A stretch of 64,000 nt of DNA from Pseudomonas botevensis (lineage in GTDB: Bacteria > Pseudomonadota > Gammaproteobacteria > Pseudomonadales > Pseudomonadaceae), in contig NZ_JAHTKI010000001.1 of assembly GCF_019145475.1 (NCBI RefSeq), forward strand, positions 372,001-436,000, in the 5' to 3' direction. A program made the translations under genes and the position numbers. Each line of letters begins with the position of its first letter. Within the stretch, counting starts at the first letter, position 1. The notes under the pieces are model-generated. The model did no database searches. It was not told the origin of the DNA and was given only the letters and a program-made list of their open reading frames with translations. Positions 53,651 to 62,094 of this stretch are shown here, one piece after another.

Positions 53651-55435
53651 TTATTTCTGCTCGCTCTGCGGCGTCACCCGCAGCACTTCCTCAATGGTCG
53701 TCAGCCCCGCCGCCACTTTTTGCGCGCCGGACAGGCGCAGGCTGCGCATGCCTTCCTTGAAGGCCTGGCGGCGGATCGCGGTGAGTTCGGTGTCGGGGCT
53801 GATCAATGCCTTGAGGCTGTCGGTCAGTTGCATGATTTCGTAGACCCCGGCGCGTCCGCGATAACCGGTATCGCGGCATTCCAGGCAGCCGATGGCCCGT
53901 TGGGCGTTGCCCGGCAGCGGGGCCTGCCAGGGACGGGTCAGGGTTTGCCAGTCTTCTTCGGCGAGGGTCAGTGGCGCCTTGCAGTGCGGGCATAACGTGC
54001 GTACCAGACGCTGGGCCATGACGCCGAGCACCGTGGCCTTGATCAGGTAATGCGGCACGCCGAGCTCCAGCAGACGGCTGATCGCGCTCGGCGCATCGTT
54101 GGTGTGCAGGGTCGACAGCACCAGGTGCCCGGTGAGCGCGGCCTGGATCGCCATTTCGGCGGTTTCGAGGTCGCGGATCTCGCCGATCATGATGATGTCC
54201 GGGTCCTGCCGCATCAGCGCCCGTACCCCGGCGGCGAAGGTCAGGTCGATGTTGTGCTGGACCTGCATCTGGTTGAACGCCGGCTCGACCATTTCGATCG
54301 GGTCTTCGATGGTGCAAAGGTTGATTTCCGGGGTCGCCAGTTTTTTCAGCGTGGTGTAGAGCGTGGTGGTCTTGCCCGACCCGGTCGGCCCGGTGACCAG
54401 GATGATGCCGTTGGGTTGGCGGGTCATGTCCTGCCAGCGGCGCAGGTCGTCGGCGGAGAAGCCCAGTTGATCGAAGTCCTTGAGCAGCACTTCCGGGTCG
54501 AAGATCCGCATGACCATTTTTTCGCCGAACGCGGTGGGCAGGGTCGACAGCCGCAGTTCGACCTCGCCGCCGTCCGGGGTCTTGGTCTTGACCCGGCCGT
54601 CCTGGGGTTTGCGTTTCTCGGCGACGTTCATCCGGCCGAGGCTTTTCAGGCGACTGACGATGGCCATGGTCACTTGCGGCGGGAATTGATAGACGTTGTG
54701 CAGCACGCCGTCGATGCGAAAGCGCACCGTGCCTTGTTCGCGCCGGGGTTCGATGTGGATATCGCTGGCGCGCTGCTGGAAGGCGTACTGGAACAGCCAG
54801 TCGACAATGTTGACGATGTGCGCGTCGTTGGCGTCCGGCTCCTGATCGCTGGCGCCGAGGTTGAGCAACTGTTCGAAGTTGCCGAGGTTGCCGCCCTGCT
54901 GGTCGGCGTTGCTGGCGCCGCTGACCGATTTGGCGAGGCGGAAGAACTCGACACTGAAACGCTGGATGTCCGCCGGGTTGGCCACCACCCGTTTGATCGG
55001 CAGCTTGAGCACGTGGGTCAGATCGGCCTCCCAGCCGCTGACGTAGGGCTGGGCGCTGGCAACGGTCACCGAGTCGCGGTCGACGGCCACCGCCAGAATC
55101 CTGTGGCGCTGGGCGAAGGCATAGGACATCAGCGGGGTGATGGCGGCGACGTTGATCTTCAGCGGGTCGATCCGCAGGTACGGCTGCCCGGCCTGTTGCG
55201 CCAGCCACAGGGTCAGGCTTTCCAGATCGAGGTGTTTGCCCGGCCGGCTGAGGTCATCCAGTTGCTGACTGGCGATGAACTCCAGCGGATGCAGCTGCCC
55301 GTGGCCGGCATGCCGGCGACGGGCATTCAGCGCCTGCTCCGCCGAGTCCTGGCAGATAAAGCCCTGGGCGACCAGTTCACGCAGTACATCATTGAGATCC
55401 AGCCAGCGGTCCTGAGTGGCGAATTGAACGGACAT
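53651..55435 (-). CDS. GspE/PilB family secretion ATPase (orphan)
   Basis: 594 residues. N-terminal GspE-type domains (about 1-190) are followed by the ATPase: SDIHIEPRREQGTVRFRIDG, Walker A GPTGSGKTTT with K355, the Asp box, Walker B DPDIIMIGEIRDLETAEMA and His box LSTLHTNDAPSAI. A tetracysteine zinc motif (CPHCKAPL ... CLECRDTGYRGRAG) completes the GspE/PilB subtype. It should power a type II secretion or type IV pilus-like assembly, but no gspF, pilin or secretin gene is in the window. AAGGAG precedes the ATG. Confidence 0.93.
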   Translation of the reverse strand: MSVQFATQDRWLDLNDVLRELVAQGFICQDSAEQALNARRRHAGHGQLHPLEFIASQQLDDLSRPGKHLDLESLTLWLAQQAGQPYLRIDPLKINVAAITPLMSYAFAQRHRILAVAVDRDSVTVASAQPYVSGWEADLTHVLKLPIKRVVANPADIQRFSVEFFRLAKSVSGASNADQQGGNLGNFEQLLNLGASDQEPDANDAHIVNIVDWLFQYAFQQRASDIHIEPRREQGTVRFRIDGVLHNVYQFPPQVTMAIVSRLKSLGRMNVAEKRKPQDGRVKTKTPDGGEVELRLSTLPTAFGEKMVMRIFDPEVLLKDFDQLGFSADDLRRWQDMTRQPNGIILVTGPTGSGKTTTLYTTLKKLATPEINLCTIEDPIEMVEPAFNQMQVQHNIDLTFAAGVRALMRQDPDIIMIGEIRDLETAEMAIQAALTGHLVLSTLHTNDAPSAISRLLELGVPHYLIKATVLGVMAQRLVRTLCPHCKAPLTLAEEDWQTLTRPWQAPLPGNAQRAIGCLECRDTGYRGRAGVYEIMQLTDSLKALISPDTELTAIRRQAFKEGMRSLRLSGAQKVAAGLTTIEEVLRVTPQSEQK

Positions 55436-55526
55436 GCGGGCTCCTTTTTAGCGACATTGCGCAAAGGATAGTCGTGGCCTCGCAGACCGTTGGGCCACTA
55501 CCCGACGGAAGCCGTTTCGGGATTTG

Positions 55527-55865
55527 TCAGCCAGCCACTTGCGCCGATGCAACCCACGCCGCGTCGGCGTTTTGCAGATCGACCGAGCAGACGCTGATCA
55601 GGTTACGAAGTTTTTCCCCGATCACCTGGGCGCGGTGCCAGCTCAGGCCGTCGATGATCATGTCGACCGACAGCAGATCGTCCAGCCGCTGCACGCTGAC
55701 CTGCTCGGGCGTGAGGAACTGCAAGGCGAACAGGTTCAGCACTCGCACCAACAGATCCGGCTCGGCCTCGGCGAGAATCCGGTATTGCGCGCGGCAATGG
55801 GCATTGCTGACGTTCCACACATCGGCGCGGGGCGAGGGGGTGTTCACGGCTTCGAGGTGGGGCAT
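55527..55865 (-). CDS. ACT-like domain protein, conserved Pseudomonas hypothetical
   Basis: 112 residues, GGAG before the ATG. The middle segment (about 24-95) has the pattern of an ACT domain like IlvM: a beta strand with QYRILAEAEPDLLVRVLNLFA (P-x-L-L-x-R-V-L helix), then two strands with a central VQRL...MIIDGL, a second helix AQVIGEKLRNL and a final strand SVCSVDL. ACT domains bind amino acids. No enzyme domain is attached. It is divergent from an Lrp-type regulator. The ACT assignment is my inference. Confidence 0.65.
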   Translation of the reverse strand: MPHLEAVNTPSPRADVWNVSNAHCRAQYRILAEAEPDLLVRVLNLFALQFLTPEQVSVQRLDDLLSVDMIIDGLSWHRAQVIGEKLRNLISVCSVDLQNADAAWVASAQVAG

Positions 55866-55991
55866 GGCGCGGCTCCAGGATCAGTGGAGAAATTTTTACA
55901 TTCGATGCCGGGTATTTCTTATCTAAAATGAGCGACTTTGGCGGTTGATCGAACAGATCAATTCGATAAAAGCTATTTCTGAGGATTATTT

Positions 55992-56462
55992 ATGCACAGC
56001 GAGCTGGACAGCTACGACCGCCGCATTCTCGCCTTGCTGCAAGAGGACGCTTCCCTGTCCAGCGCACAGATCGCCGAGCAGGTGGGGTTGTCGCAATCGC
56101 CATGCTGGCGGCGGATTCAGCGGATGAAGGAGGAGGGGATCATTCGCGGGCAGGTAACCTTGCTCGATCGCAAGAAAATCGGCCTGAACACGCAGATCTT
56201 CGCCGAAATCAAACTCAACGCCCACGGCCGTTCAAATTTCACCGAATTCACCGAGGCGATTCGCGGCTTTCCCGAAGTGCTGGAGTGCTACGTGCTGATG
56301 GGGGCGGTGGATTTCCTGCTGCGCATCGTGGCAGCGGACATCGAGGCGTATGAGCGGTTCTTCTTCGAGAAGCTGTCGCTGGTGCCGGGGATTCAGGAAG
56401 TGAACTCGATCGTCGCGTTGTCGGAGATCAAGTCCACCACCAGTTTGCCGGTAGTGCGCTGA
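55992..56462 (+). CDS. Lrp/AsnC family transcriptional regulator
   Basis: 156 residues. N-terminal winged helix (DSYDRRILALLQEDASLSSAQIAEQVGLSQSPCWRRIQRMKEEGII) and a C-terminal RAM (ACT-like) ligand domain (FAEIKLNAHGRSNFTEF, EVLECYVLMGAVDFLLRIVAADIEAYERF, and the terminal strand). It senses an amino acid, not identifiable here. GAGG lies before the ATG. Divergent from the ACT-like gene. Confidence 0.94.
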   Translation: MHSELDSYDRRILALLQEDASLSSAQIAEQVGLSQSPCWRRIQRMKEEGIIRGQVTLLDRKKIGLNTQIFAEIKLNAHGRSNFTEFTEAIRGFPEVLECYVLMGAVDFLLRIVAADIEAYERFFFEKLSLVPGIQEVNSIVALSEIKSTTSLPVVR

Positions 56463-56467
56463 ATACT

Positions 56468-56500
56468 GTCGTGGCGAGGGGATAAATCCCCTCGCGACAG
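56468..56500. repeat. Palindromic intergenic hairpin (REP-like, possible terminator)
   Basis: GTCGTGGCGAGGGGAT-AA-ATCCCCTCGCGAC, nearly perfect dyad, between the convergent Lrp and CYTH/CHAD genes. No T run. Similar sequences are widespread between Pseudomonas genes. Confidence 0.7.
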
Positions 56501-56504
56501 GTTG

Positions 56505-57872
56505 TTACATGCGCAGCAGCATCTTCCAGGCACGATTCTGATAAACCGCGATCGCCTGATGCTTGCGCGCATCGAGCACTTCGTCGGTGATCGATTCGTT
56601 GGCCAGTTGTGCCAGTTGCTTCAACTCACCGTACAGGCGATCCATTTCCGGGATCTCCAGCACGTTGCGCGCGTGGTGCAGCCAGACCTGAATGCGCTCG
56701 ATACGCGGCAGTTGCTCAGCCAGGTCTTCCGGCTGTTGCTGATAACGCTGCAATTGCAGCGAATTGGCTTCTTCACCCAACAGACGCGGCAGCCAGCTGT
56801 GCAACTGCGCGGCGCCCTGGCGATTGCCACGGGTGTTGCGGTCGGCGGTCCAGGTACGGGCCAGCAGCCAGCGCGAGGCGTTCAGCGAGAACAGGCCCCA
56901 GCGCGGGTCTTCCAGCTCTTCGAGGAACTGCTCCGGCGCAGCCTTGCGCACGTCTTCATCTTCGAGACCGGCCTGCACCAGTGGACGCCAGTCTTCGAGC
57001 AAGGCATCCAGTGCCACACGCAGGTCGTGGGTCGATTGACGCGGCGCGGCCTGGCCGAGGCTGCTGAGCAGGGCACGCAGTTCAGCGAGGCTTTCGACCC
57101 AGTCCTGCAACAGGCGCCAGTGGCCGTTGAAGCGATACTGTTCGGCCAGACGCTGGCTGCTGCCGAGCAGATGCCAGCTCAGCGCGGCGAAGGCGTCGTC
57201 CAGTTGGGTTTCGCTGGTCAGTTGCGGCGCCGGCAGGCTCAGCGAGTAGCTGTTGGCGTCGTACAGGCGATAGCCGCGTTCGGCCTTGCTGATGTCGCAC
57301 GGCATCAGGGCCAGGGTTTCGGCGAGTTCGGCGGCCAGTTCCAGCAGCGCGGCAGGTTCGCCTTCGCGCAATTCCAGTTCCAGTTCGCAGATTTCTTCTT
57401 TCTGCTTGCCGACGACCACATGGCCCAGGTCCAGCGCGGCCTCGATGACCACTTTGGCCTTGCCGCGACCCCAGGCGATTTCCGCGCGCTCGCGGACGAA
57501 ATCGGTGGTGAAGATCGGCTTCAGGGTTTTCTTGTCCAGTTCGGCGAGGGACGCTGGCCAGCATTCGCCGTCGAGTTTTTTCACGTCGAGCTTGGCTTTG
57601 GCCAGGTGCCAGTCGTACTCGTTACGCTCGGACAGACCGGCGACGCTCTGGCCGCGGGTCTTGAGGGTCTGAATCACTTCGTCGCCATCCTTGCGCAGGC
57701 GCAAGGCGACTTTGGCCTGGGCCAGGTCGCGCTCGGGGGTGTCGAAGTACTGGTTCATCAACTCACGGCGTTCCCAGCCATTTTTGTTGCGTTTTTTCAG
57801 GAGCGGGTGCTCGCGCAGGGCGGCGAGGGTTTCGCGGCTGACGCGGAGTTTGATTTCGGTTTCTTTCTGCAT
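56505..57872 (-). CDS. CYTH-CHAD protein, inorganic triphosphatase (YgiF-like)
   Basis: 455 residues. The CYTH domain (1-200) carries the signature ExExK as E4-T-E6-I-K8 and further Arg/Lys/Glu strands (KVALRLRKDGDEVIQTLKTRG, ELELREGEPAALLELAAELAE) forming the metal-triphosphate tunnel. The CHAD domain (about 215-455, helical, Arg/His rich: SLGQAAPRQSTHDLRVALDALLEDW) binds polyphosphate. YgiF cleaves tripolyphosphate. This gives a further link to polyphosphate metabolism in this window, though it is far from ppk/ppx. Confidence 0.9.
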   Translation of the reverse strand: MQKETEIKLRVSRETLAALREHPLLKKRNKNGWERRELMNQYFDTPERDLAQAKVALRLRKDGDEVIQTLKTRGQSVAGLSERNEYDWHLAKAKLDVKKLDGECWPASLAELDKKTLKPIFTTDFVRERAEIAWGRGKAKVVIEAALDLGHVVVGKQKEEICELELELREGEPAALLELAAELAETLALMPCDISKAERGYRLYDANSYSLSLPAPQLTSETQLDDAFAALSWHLLGSSQRLAEQYRFNGHWRLLQDWVESLAELRALLSSLGQAAPRQSTHDLRVALDALLEDWRPLVQAGLEDEDVRKAAPEQFLEELEDPRWGLFSLNASRWLLARTWTADRNTRGNRQGAAQLHSWLPRLLGEEANSLQLQRYQQQPEDLAEQLPRIERIQVWLHHARNVLEIPEMDRLYGELKQLAQLANESITDEVLDARKHQAIAVYQNRAWKMLLRM

Positions 57873-58028
57873 GGCCGGAAAATCCAGGATCGGGAGCGCA
57901 GCCGGGGGAATGTGTGGCTGCCAAGGTCGTGCAGTGTACAGGACTGAACCTTCCTACGCCTTGCGGCGGTTTATTCTCGGCGCCGGATGGTTCTATGATG
58001 AACCTCAATCCGGGAGTTGGAGTCAGCG

Positions 58029-59183
58029 ATGCCTTTGCCGTCCATGAAAGACCAGTTCGCTGCACTGATCGCCTTGCCATCGGTCAGTTGCACCCAGCCG
58101 AGCCTGGATCAGTCCAACCGTCCGGTGATCGATTTGCTCGCGGCATGGCTCGGCGATCTGGGCTTCAGCTGCGATATCCAGCAGATCAGCCCCGGCAAAT
58201 TCAACCTGCTCGCCAGTTTCGGCAGCGGCCCTGGCGGGCTGGTGCTGGCCGGGCACAGCGACACGGTGCCCTACGACGATGCGCTGTGGCAGACCGATCC
58301 GCTGAAGCTTACCGAAGTCGACGGTCGCTGGGTGGGTCTGGGCAGTTGTGACATGAAGGGCTTTTTCGCCCTGATCATCGAGGCGGTGATACCGCTGCTC
58401 GACCAGCCGTTCAGGCAACCGCTGCTGATCCTCGCCACCTGTGATGAAGAAAGTTCGATGTCCGGCGCCCGGGCGCTGGCCGAGGCGGGGCGGCCGCTGG
58501 GCCGCGCGGCGGTGATCGGCGAGCCGACCGGGCTCAAGCCGATCCGCATGCACAAAGGCATCATGATGGAGCGCATCGACATCCTCGGGCAGAGCGGCCA
58601 CTCCTCGGACCCGCGCCTGGGCCACAGCGCCCTCGAAGCGATGCATGATGCGATCGGCGAACTGCGTGGCCTGCGCCTGTTGTGGCAGCGTGAATTCAAC
58701 AATCCGCAATTCAGCGTGCCGCAGCCGACGATGAACTTCGGCTGCATCCATGGCGGCGACAACCCCAACCGCATCTGCGGCCAATGTTCGCTGGAGTTCG
58801 ACCTGCGGCCGCTGCCGGGCATGAACCCGAAAGTCTTGCGCGCGGAAATCCTGCAAAAGCTCAATCCGGTGGCCGAGCGGCACAAGGTCAAGATTGACTA
58901 CGCGCCACTGTTCCCCGAAGTGCCGCCGTTCGAACAGGCCGAAGACGCGGAGCTGGTGCGGATCGCCGAAAAACTCACCGGTCACAGCGCCGAAGCCGTG
59001 GCGTTCGGCACCGAGGCGCCGTACCTTCAGCGCCTGGGCTGCGAAACCATTGTGCTTGGTCCCGGCGACATTGCCTGTGCGCATCAACCGGGCGAGTACC
59101 TTGAAATGTCACGTTTGCAGCCTACCGTGCATCTATTGCGACAACTGATTGAACATTACTGCCTGACTCCGGACAAAACCTGA
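58029..59183 (+). CDS. argE: Acetylornithine deacetylase ArgE
   Basis: 384 residues from ATG 58029 (GGAGT upstream; the TTG at 58017 would add four codons and is rejected). M20 metallopeptidase fold: VLAGHSDTVP (first metal His-x-Asp), GLGSCDMKGFFALIIEA, LATCDEESSMSGARAL, GEPTGLKPIRMHKG and the late VLGPGDIACAHQPGEYL. It removes the acetyl group from N-acetylornithine in arginine synthesis. argA follows after about 200 bases. Confidence 0.94.
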   Translation: MPLPSMKDQFAALIALPSVSCTQPSLDQSNRPVIDLLAAWLGDLGFSCDIQQISPGKFNLLASFGSGPGGLVLAGHSDTVPYDDALWQTDPLKLTEVDGRWVGLGSCDMKGFFALIIEAVIPLLDQPFRQPLLILATCDEESSMSGARALAEAGRPLGRAAVIGEPTGLKPIRMHKGIMMERIDILGQSGHSSDPRLGHSALEAMHDAIGELRGLRLLWQREFNNPQFSVPQPTMNFGCIHGGDNPNRICGQCSLEFDLRPLPGMNPKVLRAEILQKLNPVAERHKVKIDYAPLFPEVPPFEQAEDAELVRIAEKLTGHSAEAVAFGTEAPYLQRLGCETIVLGPGDIACAHQPGEYLEMSRLQPTVHLLRQLIEHYCLTPDKT

Positions 59184-59216
59184 TATCGGCCCGTTGAAGT
59201 TCTCGCCCCACAAAGG

Positions 59217-59247
59217 TTGTGTCTTACCGGACCAAACGCGGTAAATT
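59217..59247 (+). promoter_or_regulatory. Candidate argA promoter
   Basis: -35 TTGTGT (59217-59222) and -10 TAAATT (59242-59247), spacer 19 bases, slightly long. A start near 59254 would place the leader frame at 59285 within the transcript. Confidence 0.4.
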
Positions 59248-59284
59248 GCCGCCAATCCAACCCGTATTCATGAGGAGAGCGCGC

Positions 59285-59311
59285 GTGTCGCCAAGCCTGT
59301 TCCGACGATAA
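59285..59311 (+). CDS. Candidate leader peptide ahead of argA (MSPSLFRR)
   Basis: GTG at 59285 with an excellent ribosome-binding site GAGGAGA at 59272-59278, eight codons and TAA at 59309-59311. The last two sense codons are CGA CGA, both arginine and both minor codons in GC-rich pseudomonads. It is placed 69 bases before argA, the first enzyme of arginine synthesis. A short peptide ending in codons of the pathway's end product is the hallmark of attenuation. The distal region has weak competing pairs (CAGCC/GGCTG and GCCTG/CAGGC). This is inference; no such peptide is known to me for argA. Confidence 0.45.
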   Translation: MSPSLFRR

Positions 59312-59380
59312 CCATCAGCCTGCTGTGCGTTTTCCGTTCCGCCCCTTTTTCCGGCTGCTATTTATTACAGGCCCAGGTTC

Positions 59381-60679
59381 ATGCCCGAATACGTCAATTG
59401 GCTTCGCCACGCGTCTCCCTACATCAATGCCCACCGCGATTGCACCTTCGTCGTCATGCTGCCCGGCGACGGCGTGGAGCATCCGAACTTCGGCAACATC
59501 GTCCACGACATCGTGCTGCTGCACAGCCTCGGTGTACGCCTTGTGCTGGTCCACGGTTCGCGCCCGCAGATTGAAACGCGCCTCGCCGCTCGCGGCCTGA
59601 CCCCGCATTACCACCACGGCATGCGCATCACCGATGCCGCGACCCTTGAGTGTGTGATCGATGCGGTCGGCCAGTTGCGTATCGCCATCGAGGCACGCCT
59701 GTCCATGGACATGGCGTCGTCGCCGATGCAGGGCTCGCGTCTGCGGGTCGCCAGCGGCAACCTGGTCACTGCGCGGCCGATCGGCGTGCTTGAAGGTGTC
59801 GACTATCACCACACCGGCGAAGTGCGCCGGGTCGACCGCAAGGGTATCAACCGCTTGCTCGACGAGCGCTCGATCGTGCTGCTGTCGCCGTTGGGTTACT
59901 CGCCGACCGGGGAAATCTTCAACCTGGCTTGCGAAGACGTCGCCACCCGCGCCGCCATCGATCTGGGTGCCGACAAACTGCTGCTGTTCGGCGCCGACCT
60001 CGGCCTGATCGACGAGAACGGCAAACTGGTGCGTGAACTGCGTCCGCAACAGGTGCCGGCGCATTTGCAGCGTCTGGGCAGCAACTATCAGGCGGAATTG
60101 CTCGATGCCGCCGCCGAAGCCTGCCGTGGCGGCGTGGCGCGCAGTCATATCGTCAGTTACGCCGAAGACGGCGCGCTGCTGACCGAGCTGTTCACCCGTG
60201 ACGGTGGCGGCACGCTGGTGGCCCAGGAGCAATTCGAATTGGTGCGTGAGGCGGCGATCGAGGATGTCGGCGGCTTGCTCGACCTGATCAGTCCGCTGGA
60301 AGAGCAGGGGATTCTGGTGCGTCGTTCCCGCGAGGTGCTGGAGCGTGAGATCGAGCAGTTCAGCGTGGTCGAGCGTGAGGGGATGATCATTGCCTGTGCG
60401 GCGCTGTATCAGATCGCCGATTCGGACGCCGGCGAGCTGGCGTGCCTGGCGGTGAATCCGGAGTACCGTCATGGCGGGCGTGGCGACGAGTTGCTGGAGC
60501 GCATCGAAACCCGCGCCCGGGCACAGGGCCTGAAGACCCTGTTCGTCCTCACCACCCGTACCGCGCACTGGTTCCGCGAGCGTGGCTTCGAGCCCAGCAG
60601 CGTCGAACGCCTGCCGGCGGCTCGGGCTTCGCTGTACAACTATCAGCGTAATTCGAAGATTTTCGAAAAGAGCCTCTGA
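59381..60679 (+). CDS. argA: N-acetylglutamate synthase ArgA
   Basis: 432 residues, matching the length and start (MPEYVNWLRHASPYINAHRD) of the P. aeruginosa enzyme. An N-terminal amino-acid-kinase-like domain (about 1-290; VLVHGSRPQIETRL, VLLSPLGYSPTGEIFNL) binds arginine for feedback inhibition. The C-terminal GNAT domain (about 290-432) has the acetyl-CoA loop LAVNPEYRHGGRGDELLERIE and LFVLTTRTAHWFRERGF. It makes N-acetylglutamate from glutamate and acetyl-CoA. The ribosome-binding site is weak (CCAGG). Confidence 0.96.
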   Translation: MPEYVNWLRHASPYINAHRDCTFVVMLPGDGVEHPNFGNIVHDIVLLHSLGVRLVLVHGSRPQIETRLAARGLTPHYHHGMRITDAATLECVIDAVGQLRIAIEARLSMDMASSPMQGSRLRVASGNLVTARPIGVLEGVDYHHTGEVRRVDRKGINRLLDERSIVLLSPLGYSPTGEIFNLACEDVATRAAIDLGADKLLLFGADLGLIDENGKLVRELRPQQVPAHLQRLGSNYQAELLDAAAEACRGGVARSHIVSYAEDGALLTELFTRDGGGTLVAQEQFELVREAAIEDVGGLLDLISPLEEQGILVRRSREVLEREIEQFSVVEREGMIIACAALYQIADSDAGELACLAVNPEYRHGGRGDELLERIETRARAQGLKTLFVLTTRTAHWFRERGFEPSSVERLPAARASLYNYQRNSKIFEKSL

Positions 60680-60694
60680 AAAACGTTACGAGCT

Positions 60695-60723
60695 GATCGT
60701 TCCCACGTCGCGTGGGAACGATC
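60695..60723. repeat. Perfect hairpin, second REP type, between argA and tauA-like gene
   Basis: GATCGTTCCCACG and CGTGGGAACGATC form a 13-bp perfect stem around three bases. A degenerate copy is at 13423-13456. No T run; it may still limit read-through between the convergent genes. Confidence 0.8.
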
Positions 60724-60739
60724 GTCGTCGAGGCGGATT

Positions 60740-61726
60740 TTATTCAGTGATGAACTTCGCGCTGACATACGGCGAGTAATCCGGCAGTACCGTTTCAACC
60801 TTGCCCTGTTCCTTCAGAAATTTCGCCGTCTCGCCAATTGCCTTCGCCGTGCCGCCGTCCAGCAGCGCTGTGGTCTGCTGCGCCTTGGCATCCGGGAAGG
60901 CTGAACCGGCGAGCAATTCCGGAACGTCGGCGGCATTGGCACCGGTCAATTTGGCGATTTTCTGTACCGGTACGGAGTCCGCCGTCCAGCTGTCTTTATG
61001 GCTGGCGTAATCGGCGAACGAATCCAGGGTGACCTTGGCGAACCTGGCTACTACGTCGGGATGCTTCTCGGCGAAGTCCTTGCGCGCCACCCAGACTTCG
61101 AAGGTTGGCGCGCCCCATTGGCCGACCTGCGCGGCATCGGTCAGGGTCTTGCCGGTCTTGCGGATTTCACCCAGCGCCGGCGACCAGACAAACGCGCCAT
61201 CAATGTCGCCCCGTTTCCATGCCGCCGCGATTTCCGCCGGTTGCAGGTTCACTACTTTGACTTTCGAGGTGTCCAGGCCCCAGTGCTTCAGGGCGCCGAG
61301 CAGGCTGTAGTGCGAGGTGGAAACGAAGGGGGTGGCGATGGTCTTGCCGATCAGATCCTGAGGTTTGTCGATGCCGCTGCCATTGCGCACCACCAAGGCT
61401 TCGGCGGCATTGATCTGTGCGGAAACGATGAACGCCACGATCGGCAGGTTGCGCGAAGCGGCGGCAGCCAGGGGACTGGAACCGAGGTTGCCGATCTGCA
61501 CGTCGCCAGAGGCGATGGCTGTCACAACTTCCGGGCCGCTGTTGAAACGACGCCAGTCGATTTTCTCGCCGATGGCCTTCTCGTAGAGGCCATCGGCCTG
61601 GGGCACTTTGCTCGGGTCGATGCCGGTCTGGTAGCCGACAGTGAGGGTGGCGGCATGGGCCGAAAAAGAAATCAGTGCTGACACACAAACTGTAACAAAT
61701 TGACTAGATAGTGCGCGTTTGGCCAT
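60740..61726 (-). CDS. tauA: Taurine-type ABC binding protein TauA
   Basis: 328 residues with a signal peptide cleaved about AHA (residue 25). The mature TLTVGYQTGIDPSKVPQADGLYEKAIGEKIDWRRFNSGPEVVTAIASGDVQIGNLGSSPL and FVWSPALGEIRKTGKTL match TauA periplasmic proteins of sulfonate importers. It would bind taurine in the periplasm. tauB, tauC and tauD are not found downstream: the next gene is argA on the other strand. The rest of the system must be elsewhere or lost. Confidence 0.85.
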   Translation of the reverse strand: MAKRALSSQFVTVCVSALISFSAHAATLTVGYQTGIDPSKVPQADGLYEKAIGEKIDWRRFNSGPEVVTAIASGDVQIGNLGSSPLAAAASRNLPIVAFIVSAQINAAEALVVRNGSGIDKPQDLIGKTIATPFVSTSHYSLLGALKHWGLDTSKVKVVNLQPAEIAAAWKRGDIDGAFVWSPALGEIRKTGKTLTDAAQVGQWGAPTFEVWVARKDFAEKHPDVVARFAKVTLDSFADYASHKDSWTADSVPVQKIAKLTGANAADVPELLAGSAFPDAKAQQTTALLDGGTAKAIGETAKFLKEQGKVETVLPDYSPYVSAKFITE

Positions 61727-61807
61727 GATGGCGTCGCCTTTTCGATAGGGTTTGACGTTTTGGGGTTACGCCAAAGCTAATCGATCTAAAAAAAGGCTAA
61801 CAAATAC

Positions 61808-61912
61808 CATTTAGGAATGAGCTTAGGCGCCGATACGCTGTGTTCCGGTGCAGATGGCCATTAGATGGCCATATTCCTGAATGATATGAAAAAGAATGAA
61901 TAAATTCTTTTT
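61808..61912. promoter_or_regulatory. Control region between tauA and the porin gene
   Basis: The 368-base gap 61727-62094 holds no gene. In it: an inverted repeat CATTTAGGAAT (61808-61818) / ATTCCTGAATG (61873-61883), tandem AGATGGCCAT (near 61852 and 61863), and a palindrome AAAAAGAAT-GAATAA-ATTCTTTTT (61889-61912). The AT-rich composition fits a divergent CysB-type sulfur-starvation control region, which is inference. The remainder (61913-62094) is the porin leader with no further recognised site. Confidence 0.5.
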
Positions 61913-62094
61913 GGGTTTATCTGGAAGTCTTTACCCTGCAGGGACCAAATAACTGCGATTAGACCTTGGTCGTAGACGCACAAGGTTACGATTGACTTGT
62001 CAGTCACGGTCTGGCGCTAATCGCGCATCTCAGGATCCAGGGGCATCAGACCCCGGACCAGGAACACAAGAATTAGAAACGAGAGGAGCGATAC

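Noticed and set aside
58017..58028. TTG start for argE four codons earlier
   Set aside because: TTG is a poor start codon and the ATG at 58029 is preceded by GGAGT; the four extra residues are not in the family.
59325..59380. A second GTG frame rich in Arg (begins MRFPFRPFFR) between the leader peptide and argA
   Set aside because: No ribosome-binding site ahead of it and it runs on into argA out of frame, unlike the short frame at 59285 which has both a good site and an in-frame stop.
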